Notes: a model not told the origin generated them from the letters alone. Positions 26,234 through 34,923 are shown, numbered from the stretch's first letter. The stretch is DNA of 64,000 bases from Hujiaoplasma nucleasis (GCF_013745115.1 NZ_CP051151.1:62001-126000), one strand, 5' to 3'. Made by a program: numbers and translations.

Positions 26234-26870
26234 TATCGATGTAAAAGGAAAACTTTATTTTGTTTTATTACCAACAGCATTATTGATTTTTCTATTAGGA
26301 ATGATTTTCGATAAGAATCTTGGTGACATTTCTTCTTGGCTTTTTGTAATTCCAAAAGTAATCGCTATTGAAACGATAGTATTCTTACTTTTTCAATCTT
26401 TTCTATGGAAATGGAAAATATTTAGAAAATGGCTTGTCTTGTTTCCAAATTTAGGAGGAACTTGGGTAGGGGAAATCAAATCTGATTATCCTGACCCTAA
26501 AACTGGGAAACGTATTAAACCTATACCATGTATGAGTACAGTAGTTCACAGATTTAATCAGATTAAGTTCAAAATTAAGACATTGGAATCTGAAAGCATA
26601 TCATTTTCTGAACAATTAAATTTTGATAAATCTTCTAATACTAAGAGAATTACTTATAGCTATACAAACGATCCTAATCTACTCCTGGATTATCGTAATG
26701 ATACCCATAAAGGTACTGTGATCCTAAATCTTATTGGTGATGATAAGATGGAGGGATACTATTTTACAAGTAGAGGACGTAAAGGCACTATCACTTTAAA
26801 CAGACATGACAAAAAAATGCTTGACGAATTACCTGCTGAGATAGCAAAGCATCCAATGAAAAACAAATAG
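26226..26870 (+). CDS. Cap15-like CBASS membrane effector
   Basis: A 214-residue protein with two predicted transmembrane helices near the N-terminus (about residues 8-25 and 40-60) followed by a beta-rich domain beginning LGGTWVGEI and ending KMEGYYFTSRGRKGTITLNR, the pattern of the Cap15/S-2TM-beta effector, whose beta-barrel binds the cyclic nucleotide and whose helices disrupt the inner membrane. ATG 26211 is in frame, but ATG 26226 lies 8 bases behind GGGG and overlaps the synthase stop. The effector assignment is from fold pattern and context. Confidence 0.78.
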   Translation: MTNIDVKGKLYFVLLPTALLIFLLGMIFDKNLGDISSWLFVIPKVIAIETIVFLLFQSFLWKWKIFRKWLVLFPNLGGTWVGEIKSDYPDPKTGKRIKPIPCMSTVVHRFNQIKFKIKTLESESISFSEQLNFDKSSNTKRITYSYTNDPNLLLDYRNDTHKGTVILNLIGDDKMEGYYFTSRGRKGTITLNRHDKKMLDELPAEIAKHPMKNK

Positions 26871-26971
26871 ATGTTATATGGATATTTTTTTGTTGTAAAG
26901 AAGTGTATTACATCTTAATATTAAGGAAGAATTACAATGCAACCTATATGAATGGGTTTTTCTAGAAACTA

Positions 26972-26993
26972 TTGCGAGATAAATTGCGAGAAA
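26972..26993 (+). repeat. left TTGCGAGA direct-repeat site of the deaminase-ATPase gene
   Basis: TTGCGAGA-N5-TTGCGAGAAA, two direct half-sites 13 bp apart, immediately before the ribosome site of the gene at 27004. A near-identical site lies after the gene at 28474-28495, so the two frame exactly one gene. Confidence 0.75.
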
Positions 26994-27003
26994 GGGAATA
27001 TGT

Positions 27004-28458
27004 ATGAAAAATATTGTGACAAGCGAAACACCGTTAGATTTTATGAGGATCGCATATGAAGAAATGTTAAAATCAGTTCAAGATAATGATTACAAAAAGG
27101 AATCACCAAAAGTAGGAGCAGTAATTGTTTTTGACCATAATGGCAAAACATATTATGAAGCTGCACATCGAGGACATACAAGGGATGGGCACCATGCCGA
27201 AGAATCATTATTAGATGACTTAAATCAAAACGTTGATTTTACAAATGCTGAAATGTATGTTACTTTAGAACCTTGTGTACCAGAGGGTAGAAGTATAGGA
27301 ACAGTATCATGTGCTGAAAGAATTGTAGACGCGAGAGTATCAAAAGTCTATATCGGGATGATAGATCCGAATCCAAATATAAGAAATAAAGGTGTGCAAT
27401 TTTTACTTAATAATAATGTAGCTGTTCAAATGTTTGAACCAGATATTAAGAAAAAAATAGAAATTGCAAATACTTCATTTATTACCTCGTCTTTTTCAGG
27501 GATAGATTATGAAAAATTAGAAGAGGATATATTACCACAATTATCTGAAGATGCTCTAAAATTTTATTCCGAAAATGTAAATATTGATATCTCAGATGGA
27601 TATGGGAACCTTTGGAATAATCTATTGTCAATCAAATTAATATACAAAGAAAACAAGAAATATAACGTGACTGAGGAATGTGGGATTGCATTTGGAAAGT
27701 CAGCCAAAAGCTTTTGCATTGGGGCTCAAGTTCAATTGTTCGTAAATTTTAGCAAAGGTAATATATTGAATAAGACAGGTAAAGATTTGGAATTTAGAGA
27801 TGTATATGATGGTCCAATGATACTAATAACAAAACAATTGCGAAAATGGTTAGAGAGTCATTTTTTTATTAATCAAGATAGGTCAGCTGAAAAAACTGAC
27901 TATATTATTCCGTATGAAGCAATTAAAGAAGCAGTTGTGAACTCCATCGCACATAGACAATATGGGTCAAATGGAAGTTATAGTTATATAAGAATTAAAG
28001 ATTATTCTCTAGAGATTGAAAACCCATGTAAAATAAGTTCTGGAAGGCTAGATAAAATACGAAAGTTTAAAGCAAAATCAATACCAATTAATGCGGGGCT
28101 AACAGAATTGTTCATTGGAACACAAATGATGAATAGAAGTGGATCTGGTATGGACACTTTCAAAAAGACGTCTCCCCTTCCGGTTTATGAGTATGATGAT
28201 GATTATTTAAGTCTAATATTTCCGTATTCAAATAGGAATGCCTTTATATTATTTTCAAATGAGAATCCTAATGTTACATATGATGAATATCTAGTATATG
28301 AGTTTATTAACTTGGTGGGGGATATTACGAGATCAAAAGTGCAGTCAGAATTCAATTTAACTGAAAAAACTGCTAATAATAGATTAAATAAACTGGTAAA
28401 AGAAGGTCTAGTTATTCAAACTGGTAAAGGTCGCTCTACAAAATATAAGATTTCATAA
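27004..28458 (+). CDS. deaminase-like / HATPase / winged-helix fusion protein
   Basis: A three-part protein of 484 residues. Residues about 10-145 form a cytidine-deaminase/RibD-like domain with zinc ligands in HAEES (64-68) and PC (90-91) plus Cys103; the Cys-Cys spacing of 11 is longer than usual. Residues about 290-400 match the HATPase_c_4 domain (EAIKEAVVNSIAHRQYG, IRIKDYSLEIENPCKI, NRSGSGMDTF) of Schlafen/AlbA-type regulators, although no AlbA domain is present. The C-terminus is a winged helix (LTEKTANNRLNKLVKEGLVIQTGKGR). The fusion suggests nucleotide deamination under ATP- and DNA-linked control, for example an anti-phage nucleotide-pool effector; this is inference. ATG 27004 follows AAAGGG. 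Confidence 0.7.
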   Translation: MKNIVTSETPLDFMRIAYEEMLKSVQDNDYKKESPKVGAVIVFDHNGKTYYEAAHRGHTRDGHHAEESLLDDLNQNVDFTNAEMYVTLEPCVPEGRSIGTVSCAERIVDARVSKVYIGMIDPNPNIRNKGVQFLLNNNVAVQMFEPDIKKKIEIANTSFITSSFSGIDYEKLEEDILPQLSEDALKFYSENVNIDISDGYGNLWNNLLSIKLIYKENKKYNVTEECGIAFGKSAKSFCIGAQVQLFVNFSKGNILNKTGKDLEFRDVYDGPMILITKQLRKWLESHFFINQDRSAEKTDYIIPYEAIKEAVVNSIAHRQYGSNGSYSYIRIKDYSLEIENPCKISSGRLDKIRKFKAKSIPINAGLTELFIGTQMMNRSGSGMDTFKKTSPLPVYEYDDDYLSLIFPYSNRNAFILFSNENPNVTYDEYLVYEFINLVGDITRSKVQSEFNLTEKTANNRLNKLVKEGLVIQTGKGRSTKYKIS

Positions 28459-28460
28459 TC

Positions 28461-28495
28461 TTTCTCGCAAGTATTGCGAGATACGTTGCGAGAAA
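28461..28495. repeat. right TTGCGAGA repeat site with inverted arm
   Basis: TTTCTCGCAA followed by TTGCGAGA-N5-TTGCGAGAAA; outer arms TTTCTCGCAA/TTGCGAGAAA form a perfect 10-bp inverted repeat. The direct part copies the site before the gene. It may be an operator, a recombination site, or a hairpin ending the transcript. The interval 28496-28638 is AT-rich without a clear gene. Confidence 0.7.
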
Positions 28496-28638
28496 ACACT
28501 AATTAATAAATAAAAATATTATAACAATAGCATTGAGAAAAGGGATAGATTTACGCTAAAGATATTATTGAAAAAGATAAAATGGAAAATACAACAATTT
28601 TAAATAACTTTTTCTAATGCGGATTTTGGAGAAATACT

Positions 28639-29739
28639 ATGAGAATAAGTGATGATAGTCAAAAAGAATATTTTTCTTCTCTTGTTGCTTCATTAAGAAG
28701 TTCGGGAGATATTACAACTGTTGATTTATTAAAAAAAGCATTTCCTGAACTAATCGATACACGATACGATAATTGGAATAGTGGAACATGGTTTTATAAG
28801 CTTTTCATTTATATAAAACTCTCTGATTATAATCAACTTACTAATGAAGTTAGAGAAAAACATGAGGGAGTGATTTTTGGTGCATATTCAAATTTGTTTA
28901 GTGATGAATCCAATGTGCTAGAAACCGTAGAAATAAAGCCGCTAATTGAACAACAACTCGATTGGGCTGCTTTAAAAGGTAAAGAAACTAAACAGAGTAT
29001 AATTAATAGACTTAATCGAGAAAAAGAATATTTAATCAGTTCTGGCACAGGAAAAACTCGAATTCAAGATTGTGACAAAGATTACATAGCTTTACATTTA
29101 GATACAAAAAATGTCCTTTCAGAATTAATGCTTGAACATCCTCTAGATTATAGAACACTATGGGATTGGTATCACTATTATAGTGAGAACCTTAGTACCT
29201 ATCGTGAAAGACGAAAATATATTAATGAAACATTTGCAAATGTAATTGATATAATTTCAAAAAGCGATGAGATACAAAATGATTTATTAAAATATGAACC
29301 AACTGGATGGGAAAAAATTGATTATTCAGTGAATCTGTTATCCATTCAACTAGTAAATATATCTGATAGTATTGACTTTAATCATATTGGTCTTCGATGT
29401 AGAGAAACAATTATTCTTCTTGCTAATGAAGTTTACAAAGAACCTTTGCACCACCCATCTTCATATAAAGATAAAATATCCCGAACCGATTCATCTAGAA
29501 TGCTACAGGGATATATCGAATATCATTTCAAAGGGCAAAGCAATGACGAGAAGAGAAGATATGCTAAAGTAACAAATGATTTAGCAAATAGCCTAACTCA
29601 TAAAAAAAATGCTACCTTACTTGATGCAAAACTTTGTCTTAACGCAACACTATCCCTAATTAGTATTATAAAAATAATAAATGATGAAATTTCACTCGAA
29701 GCAAATATAACCGAAATTTGTACAAGGGAGGATGACTAG
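28639..29739 (+). CDS. helical defence-island protein, possible HEPN-like C-terminus
   Basis: A 366-residue soluble protein I do not recognise with confidence. It is mostly helical; the C-terminal about 130 residues (from RCRETIILLANEVY to LSLISIIKIIND) resemble ymh/Abi-C-type HEPN helices, with NSLTHKKNATLLDA near 325-340 carrying a possible catalytic His, but the Arg-X4-6-His signature is not exact. It is followed without a gap by the nuclease-like gene at 29740, which has its ribosome site inside this frame, so the pair is a unit. A toxin/abortive-infection role is plausible from context only. Confidence 0.6.
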   Translation: MRISDDSQKEYFSSLVASLRSSGDITTVDLLKKAFPELIDTRYDNWNSGTWFYKLFIYIKLSDYNQLTNEVREKHEGVIFGAYSNLFSDESNVLETVEIKPLIEQQLDWAALKGKETKQSIINRLNREKEYLISSGTGKTRIQDCDKDYIALHLDTKNVLSELMLEHPLDYRTLWDWYHYYSENLSTYRERRKYINETFANVIDIISKSDEIQNDLLKYEPTGWEKIDYSVNLLSIQLVNISDSIDFNHIGLRCRETIILLANEVYKEPLHHPSSYKDKISRTDSSRMLQGYIEYHFKGQSNDEKRRYAKVTNDLANSLTHKKNATLLDAKLCLNATLSLISIIKIINDEISLEANITEICTREDD

Positions 29740-30885
29740 TTGAAGAAACTTTTAGATATACCTAAAAATTGGCAGGATTTTGAAGATGTATGCAAAGAAT
29801 TATGGAGAGACAATTGGCCTTGTCGTGAAATACAATCTCACGGAAGAAATGGTCAAGCTCAATATGGAGTGGATATTTTTGGCATTCCAGATGGAGAAGA
29901 TAAATACTACGGAATACAATGTAAACATAAATCAATAGGAGAAGAATTAACTGAAATTGAGGTCGACCGTGAAGTAGAAGAAGCATTAAACTTTCCAGCT
30001 CCACTAAAAATGCTTTATATAGCAACAACGGCTAAAAATGATGCTAAAATACAAAAGTATGTCATGAAAAAGGATGTGGAAAACAGAAAGAAAGGGCTCT
30101 TTGGTATTAGAGTTTATAGTTGGGCAGAGATTTCAGATTTATTACGACAGCACACAAAAGTTCTAAATTGGTACAAAGAAGAGAAATTTTATCAAAGTTC
30201 AATGGAACTGTATATTAACTCAATTAGAATTAGTGAGGAATCTGTTATTCTCAAACCACAATTTAATAGAATAATTGATGAAGTTGTGTTTGTTGAACCA
30301 ATCAATTTATCAAAAGATATACAAGATAAAATGATAAAGCAGAGGAATGTACTTATGAGTACATTTAAACATTTAGAGAAAACTAGACCTGAAATTAGTC
30401 TTAGAATAAGTAATCCATTAGTACATAATTATAAACTCAATAGAAGTTTAGTTGAATTAGAAATAGATATTGAGAATACAGGAGACCAACCATTCGAAAA
30501 CTATTTTTTGTTTCTAGAAATCAATGATTCTGATTTTGATAGAGGTATTCATTTTCAAAATAATGATATTTTAGTTGATGACAATGAATCAGAAAGAAGA
30601 GAGAAACAGCTTCAATTTCATGAAGATAATAAAGTTATAAATGGTGGTATGAGCAGAAGGTTTTTAACTTATATTTGCTTATCACATGAAGAGCATGACA
30701 TGAATATTGACTATTTTTTTAACGCAAAGAATTATAAGACTAACGGGACAATTATTATTAATAATAGACCGGTTATACAAGATGTGAAAAAAAGAAGAAT
30801 AACCCACAAGAAAGATGAAGCAGGTATTTCTACATCAATAACAAACATTATTGATGAGGAAGAAAGAAGCATCCTGGATATATAA
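29740..30885 (+). CDS. Mrr-like PD-(D/E)XK nuclease protein
   Basis: The N-terminal about 140 residues have the restriction-endonuclease fold of the Mrr type: NWQDFEDVCKELW with Glu20, YGVDIFG with Asp45, and YYGIQCKHK with Gln60-X-Lys62, followed by a LYIATTAKND strand-turn and WAEISDLL. Such domains cut DNA in defence proteins. The C-terminal 230 residues are an unrecognised sensor or binding region. TTG 29740 is the start, immediately after the upstream stop, with AGGGAGG 8 bases before it. The stop codon lies in the first bases of a dispersed intergenic repeat (from 30884), so the C-terminus may have been trimmed by recombination. Confidence 0.72.
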   Translation: MKKLLDIPKNWQDFEDVCKELWRDNWPCREIQSHGRNGQAQYGVDIFGIPDGEDKYYGIQCKHKSIGEELTEIEVDREVEEALNFPAPLKMLYIATTAKNDAKIQKYVMKKDVENRKKGLFGIRVYSWAEISDLLRQHTKVLNWYKEEKFYQSSMELYINSIRISEESVILKPQFNRIIDEVVFVEPINLSKDIQDKMIKQRNVLMSTFKHLEKTRPEISLRISNPLVHNYKLNRSLVELEIDIENTGDQPFENYFLFLEINDSDFDRGIHFQNNDILVDDNESERREKQLQFHEDNKVINGGMSRRFLTYICLSHEEHDMNIDYFFNAKNYKTNGTIIINNRPVIQDVKKRRITHKKDEAGISTSITNIIDEEERSILDI

Positions 30886-30961
30886 AATTGTAGCAAAATA
30901 GGTCATACAACCCATAATTTAAAAGTCGACATTTTGTATCCATTACAAGATGTCTTTTTTT
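30884..30961 (+). repeat. partial intergenic repeat (copy A) and terminator
   Basis: The right end of the 190-bp repeat, from AAAATTGTAGCAAAATAGG to CCCATA (30884-30916), fused to the end of the nuclease gene. It is followed by a terminator: GACATTTTGT (30928-30937) pairs with ACAAGATGTC (30945-30954), one G-U pair, then T7. Confidence 0.8.
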
Positions 30962-31013
30962 ATGTTTTCCCTGAATAGCGATGTTTTATGTATATCAAGA
31001 TGATTAGAAAAAA

Positions 31014-31064
31014 GTCGACAATGTCGAGGAAACTATTTATAATGTCGACATAAATTGATATAAT
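31014..31064 (+). promoter_or_regulatory. promoter and GTCGAC palindrome operators of the first AbiEi-like module
   Basis: TGA-TATAAT (31056-31064) is the extended -10. The perfect palindrome ATGTCGACAT (31042-31051) lies in the spacer, and GTCGACA-ATGTCGAGG (from 31014) lies upstream. The same arrangement is conserved before the second copy (36507-36556), consistent with autoregulation by the encoded winged-helix protein. Confidence 0.65.
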
Positions 31065-31085
31065 ATCCATAAAGAAGGTGAAAAT

Positions 31086-31733
31086 ATGAACTATACGCAA
31101 ACATTAAGAGAGTTCTGCAAGCAAAATCAAGGACACATATTTGACGTACAATATGAACAAAATCATCGGTTCTCATTAGTTCCATATAAGACATTACTAA
31201 AAATACTGAACAGATTAGTAGAAGAGGATATTGTTTCTAGTATTTCAAAAGGTGTATATATCATCAATTCTGATGAAGAGCTGAATATCGATAATGCAAT
31301 CAAAGAATACTATATTGATTATTTTAGTGGAATGATGATTGGTAAAGCGCTATACAACTATTATGATATCGGCGATCAAGATGAGGATAGTATAGAAGTC
31401 TATACTAATAAGATAATTTCTAACAATAAAACAATCGGGAAATATCACTTAATTAAATTCGATACTCATTTCTGTGATGAGGTAGTGCGTTTAGTTACCG
31501 CATTAGAATTAATAGAAAAGGTAAGTACAATTAAAGATATCAATTATATTCGTTATAATGAGGAAATAGAATCAGGAGTAAAATCTTATACTAATGAAAT
31601 TTTCAAAGAGCTTATAACGAATCATAGGTATAAATATTCAACCATAGCTACACTTGACGAAATGTTACAAAGGTTCTCAATTGAAAATAACGCCTTAAGC
31701 ATCTATAAAGAGAACTACATAAATGCGTTTTAG
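31086..31733 (+). CDS. AbiEi-like winged-helix antitoxin/regulator, copy 1
   Basis: A 215-residue protein with an N-terminal winged helix (residues about 1-65: YTQTLREFCKQN ... LLKILNRLVEEDIVSSISKGVYII), as in AbiEi-type antitoxins and related regulators, and a C-terminal domain of about 150 residues. Known AbiEi proteins repress their own operon; the conserved palindromes upstream fit that. No AbiEii-type nucleotidyltransferase is adjacent. Instead it overlaps a gene for an XRE-containing protein by 11 bp, which here is frameshifted. The copy at 36578 is closely similar at DNA level. Confidence 0.65.
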   Translation: MNYTQTLREFCKQNQGHIFDVQYEQNHRFSLVPYKTLLKILNRLVEEDIVSSISKGVYIINSDEELNIDNAIKEYYIDYFSGMMIGKALYNYYDIGDQDEDSIEVYTNKIISNNKTIGKYHLIKFDTHFCDEVVRLVTALELIEKVSTIKDINYIRYNEEIESGVKSYTNEIFKELITNHRYKYSTIATLDEMLQRFSIENNALSIYKENYINAF

Positions 31734-32263
31734 AAATAATGAAACTGATTTTTGGAATTGGTGTAAACATTATTTGAGACAAGCTAAGTCTGTCATTAGA
31801 GCATATGATAATATAGAAAGTTCTAGTTACCGTTTTAAAAACATAAAAGCTTATAAAGAAGCAAAAGAAATATTGGAACAGTATGAAGTGTTGAAATTTT
31901 TAACTAACGGAAGAACAAAATCAATTATTAGAGAAGTCATTGATCAATAATCAAGATTTCAAGTACAATATCAAAACATTTAATAATATCGATGAAATAA
32001 TGAGAAACTGGAGTCAAATCTGTTTTCCAAAACACAAACCAAAACTCAAATCAATTGGTAAAAAAGAAATGAGTAAAGTGATAAAAAATCAGAGAGTGAT
32101 TTATGGGATGACATTAAAGTATGTTGCTGATCTTTTACATATTAGTGAAGCTACTTTAAAAAGTTATGAGATGGGTTCTAGATTAGTTAGAATTGATGTG
32201 TTGTATCAATTATCACAGATTTATAATATGACGATTGATGATTTAATAAATGGTTATCATTGA
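31723..32263 (+). pseudogene. frameshifted XRE-domain partner, copy 1
   Basis: The first frame (31723-31950) encodes the N-terminal half and the second (31940-32263) the C-terminal half of the protein that is intact at 37215-37754. Base-by-base comparison places a +1 insertion in the T5 run at 31897-31901: the intact copy reads TTAAAATATTCACTAAC, this copy has one base more. The C-terminal XRE domain (MTLKYVADLLHISEATLKSYEMG) is undamaged. Either the gene is dead, or the T run permits slippage; a sequencing error is also possible. Confidence 0.75.
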
Positions 32264-32331
32264 ATTAATGGTGTTTTTATGAATTGTTTTAGAATATAAT
32301 ATAATACTGTATATGGCCACATTTGGTATAT

Positions 32332-32390
32332 GCAACTTTCCGTTGCTAATATGTAAGTACATCTATTCTTGAGTAGGAATGTACTTTTGT
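32332..32390 (+). promoter_or_regulatory. leader hairpins before the HTH-membrane gene pair
   Basis: GCAAC/GTTGC (32332-32346) and AAGTACAT (32355-32362) with ATGTACTT (32379-32386) form two hairpins, the second followed by TT. It could be an attenuator or the end of the preceding unit. A decayed copy of this leader precedes the pseudogene at 40205. Confidence 0.45.
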
Positions 32391-32418
32391 GTAGTATTGA
32401 ATCAAAGGAGGAATCAAC

Positions 32419-32748
32419 ATGGAATATTTTGGATTAAAATTACAAACTTTAAGAAAAAAAGCATCTATGTCACAAGACGATTTAGCTTCATTAATAGGTG
32501 TTAGTAGACAAGCTATTAGTAAATGGGAAAGATCAGATGGACTACCAGATTTATACAATGTCAAAAAAATTGCAGAGGTCTTCAATATCACTATTGACGA
32601 ATTGATGGATATTGAGATAAAACCAATTGATATGGACAAAGTTAAAACGAATAAATTAGCACTTGCATTTTTAACTGTACCAGGAGCAATTTTAGCGTTT
32701 TTATCAATTATTGCTTTAATCGAATTTTTAGGAGGTATAGTTTTATGA
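32419..32748 (+). CDS. XRE-type HTH regulator with membrane tail
   Basis: A 109-residue protein. Residues about 5-62 are a cro/C1-type HTH (LRKKASMSQDDLASLIGVSRQAISKWERSDGLPDL). Residues about 80-108 form a transmembrane helix (LAFLTVPGAILAFLSIIALIEF), so the regulator is probably tethered to the membrane. It has AAAGGAGG in front. Its stop overlaps the next membrane-protein gene by 4 bp (ATGA), so the two are a regulator-membrane pair. A decayed copy of the 5' part lies at 40205. Confidence 0.75.
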   Translation: MEYFGLKLQTLRKKASMSQDDLASLIGVSRQAISKWERSDGLPDLYNVKKIAEVFNITIDELMDIEIKPIDMDKVKTNKLALAFLTVPGAILAFLSIIALIEFLGGIVL

Positions 32749-33611
32749 TTGTTCAAGGTGGATTTACAATCTTAACATTGTTTGGTTTAGTAGTACCAGT
32801 TATTGGTGTAACATATTTATTCTCGCTATATAATCTTTATATAGGTAGAAATGTTTTAAAACACAAGTACATTATTCTAGGAATGAATTTCACATTCTTG
32901 TTTGGGTATATTATTGTTTTGTTTAATATACCTGATTATAATCATATTCCACTTATTGTATTATTGATCTTGATTTTAGCTATAATAGTTTTAGGTATTA
33001 TTGGTGGGTTTTTGTACGAACAAGAACGAAGTCGTAATTTTATAGATAAGTATGCTAATTTAACTAAAAGATTACTCCTTGCTGTAAAATTAACATATGG
33101 ATTTGTTGGTCTGGTTTTTGTTGCATTCATTTCTTATACTTTGTTGACACATGAAATTGAAGTCGTAAACAGAATTTCATATTATTTTGAACAGCCAGAT
33201 AATGTTGATACTCCATTGTATGGTTATGTAGAGGTGTCTACTGATGATGAAGTTACTATTGTTGTTGAAGGTATACATTTGGATTACTCTATTGAGGAGA
33301 TTAAACAAGTTGAAGTTTACATAAACGATACCTTAGTCCACACAAGTGTTAATATTGAAGGGTTCTTGATTAATGAAAATTACAATAGTGAGTATATCGT
33401 AATAATTGAAGAACAACCTTCTCAAGGATTTATGTTGAATTATGTTTTCGATTATGACTTTGATTCTATGGAAGATTTTGGATCAACTGTTAATGTTAGT
33501 ATAGTGCTTAGTACTCAGGATGATGTATTCACTTACGATTATTCTAATGTGGATTATAGCTATGGTTATCAAAACAAGATAGTACCAATTTGGGTAAAAG
33601 AAGAAAATTAG
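32745..33611 (+). CDS. membrane protein partner of the HTH regulator
   Basis: A 288-residue protein with four predicted membrane helices (about residues 8-30, 45-63, 68-90 and 112-132) and a C-terminal extracytoplasmic domain of about 150 residues rich in Asp, Val and Tyr. No catalytic motif is recognised. It is translationally coupled to the HTH-membrane gene and is probably its partner or signal-receiving subunit. The ribosome site GGAGGT lies inside the upstream gene. Confidence 0.6.
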   Translation: MIVQGGFTILTLFGLVVPVIGVTYLFSLYNLYIGRNVLKHKYIILGMNFTFLFGYIIVLFNIPDYNHIPLIVLLILILAIIVLGIIGGFLYEQERSRNFIDKYANLTKRLLLAVKLTYGFVGLVFVAFISYTLLTHEIEVVNRISYYFEQPDNVDTPLYGYVEVSTDDEVTIVVEGIHLDYSIEEIKQVEVYINDTLVHTSVNIEGFLINENYNSEYIVIIEEQPSQGFMLNYVFDYDFDSMEDFGSTVNVSIVLSTQDDVFTYDYSNVDYSYGYQNKIVPIWVKEEN

Positions 33612-33622
33612 ATGTTAGATTT

Positions 33623-33814
33623 GGGTTCGATACCGAACATTATGAAGGTAGTTGAATAACCTATTTTGATACAAAGAAATTAATACTAAAAAAAATGCAA
33701 AAAATAAAACCTCTAAACAAAGCCATAATTTAGGGATGCAATTTTTCAGGGTGGGGGTGTAAAAATTTTGGCAAAGGGTGTAAGATTGTATTAAAATAGG
33801 TCATACAACCCATA
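33623..33814. repeat. 190-bp intergenic repeat, copy B
   Basis: Starts GGGTTCGATACC, contains GAATAACCTATTTTGATACAAAG, then three GGGGTGTAA-like elements in tandem and ends GGTCATACAACCCATA. The right flank continues with the tRNA-type block (TTGAATGCATAGG). This is the most diverged of the full copies in its tandem part. Confidence 0.8.
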
Positions 33815-33826
33815 TTGAATGCATAG

Positions 33827-33877
33827 GTTCGATACAGAAGCGATTTACCAATCGCCCTAAGTATCGAACTTTTTTTC
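33827..33877 (+). terminator. terminator after repeat B
   Basis: GTTCGATAC (33827-33835) pairs with GTATCGAAC (33861-33869) with an inner GCGATT/AATCGC stem, followed by T8. Confidence 0.75.
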
Positions 33878-34186
33878 ATGCAAAAAGGGTGAAATCCCCT
33901 ATTTTTAAGTTATATAGTGTCATTTGGATGACAAAAACCTGTACTTAGTGTAAACTAATATTTACAAAAGGTATCAGATAAAAGGCAATATGAAAAAGAC
34001 TGAAAAATTAGACATAATATCATTAACTTGAATAAAATGCCTATTGTTAAGTTATTAAAAAGTTGAAACAGACGTTCCTTTAGAAGTTGTAGATTCTAAA
34101 GATAGATTACCTAGGGTAATATAAAAATTAGAAGTTCGACTAATATTAGTGATGATTAAATTTTTTTTAAGAAGAGGAGGTTTAAG
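33878..34186. other. non-coding interval with a decayed coding fragment
   Basis: From 33990 a short frame MKKTEKLDIISLT stops after 13 codons, and a different frame shortly after reads ETDVPLEVVDSKDRLPRVI before a stop. These look like remnants of one small gene broken by mutations, but the family is not recognised. No RNA gene or clear promoter is seen. Confidence 0.4.
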
Positions 34187-34558
34187 ATGAAGATTGAAGT
34201 TATGTTTCATTGTGGGAATTCACCAAAAATGGAGCGCGTTATAGACTTAACAATCGCACTATCAAAGAAAGACATTGATGCTGTTAAGACTCATGTACGA
34301 GAAGATTTCACATGGAGAATAGTGGGAGAGAATCATATTGTAAAATTAGATCAATTATCTCAAACTTTAATAACTAAGCCGCAAATATTGGAGTTAACAG
34401 TTGAGAATGCATTAAGTCATGGAAAAGGAGCAATGTGCGAAGGTGTCATCATTTTTGATAATGGATTAACTTATGTCTTTTGCAATGTTGTTCAGTTTGT
34501 GAATACTGCTAGTGATGCACTTATAAAAGAAGCACATACTTATTTTATAAAAGCATAA
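34187..34558 (+). CDS. SnoaL/NTF2-like small protein
   Basis: A 123-residue protein with the cone-shaped NTF2/SnoaL pattern: helices at the N-terminus (MERVIDLTIALSKKDIDAVKTHVREDFTWRIVG) followed by strands (GEGVIIFDNG-type CEGVIIFDNGLTYVFCNVVQF). The family binds small ligands or acts as simple enzymes; the substrate cannot be read from the sequence. The start has GAGGAGG in front. It is a single-gene unit within the cassette-like region. Confidence 0.65.
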   Translation: MKIEVMFHCGNSPKMERVIDLTIALSKKDIDAVKTHVREDFTWRIVGENHIVKLDQLSQTLITKPQILELTVENALSHGKGAMCEGVIIFDNGLTYVFCNVVQFVNTASDALIKEAHTYFIKA

Positions 34559-34623
34559 AAAAAAGGGAAAATAGAAACCGTTTGCTAATGAAACTACCCA
34601 TATAAAACAGTAAAAGATTAATT

Positions 34624-34923
34624 TTAATTATTTGACTTATTTCTATGAAAGACAAGTACATATGTAATACCAGATAATGCAATAATATATGTAAACCACA
34701 CTAAGAATCCATAACTAGGTATATCAATACCTTTAATTTCATGCATACCAATCAATAAATCAGAGAAAATAAATATACTATAAAATACAGTGAGTAGAAT
34801 ATAATTTCTATTCAGTATTACTCTTGCTATAGAATAAACAAGAGGTGTGCCTAATGCGACACAATAAACCAATGCTAAGATTGATAAGAAGTTAAAATTA
34901 TTATTAATCAGTAAAAACCACAA
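34624..34923 (-). CDS. small membrane protein, hypothetical
   Basis: A 99-residue frame with three hydrophobic segments (about residues 10-30, 40-55 and 70-90) and a basic C-terminus FHRNKSNN. No family is recognised. It is convergent with the NTF2-like gene and has no strong ribosome site, so it is only probably real; composition and membrane pattern argue for it. Confidence 0.4.
   Translation of the reverse strand: MWFLLINNNFNFLSILALVYCVALGTPLVYSIARVILNRNYILLTVFYSIFIFSDLLIGMHEIKGIDIPSYGFLVWFTYIIALSGITYVLVFHRNKSNN

Noticed and set aside
29372-29572. 66-residue plus-strand frame inside the 28639 gene
   Set aside because: It lies fully inside a longer, convincing gene in another frame and has no ribosome site.
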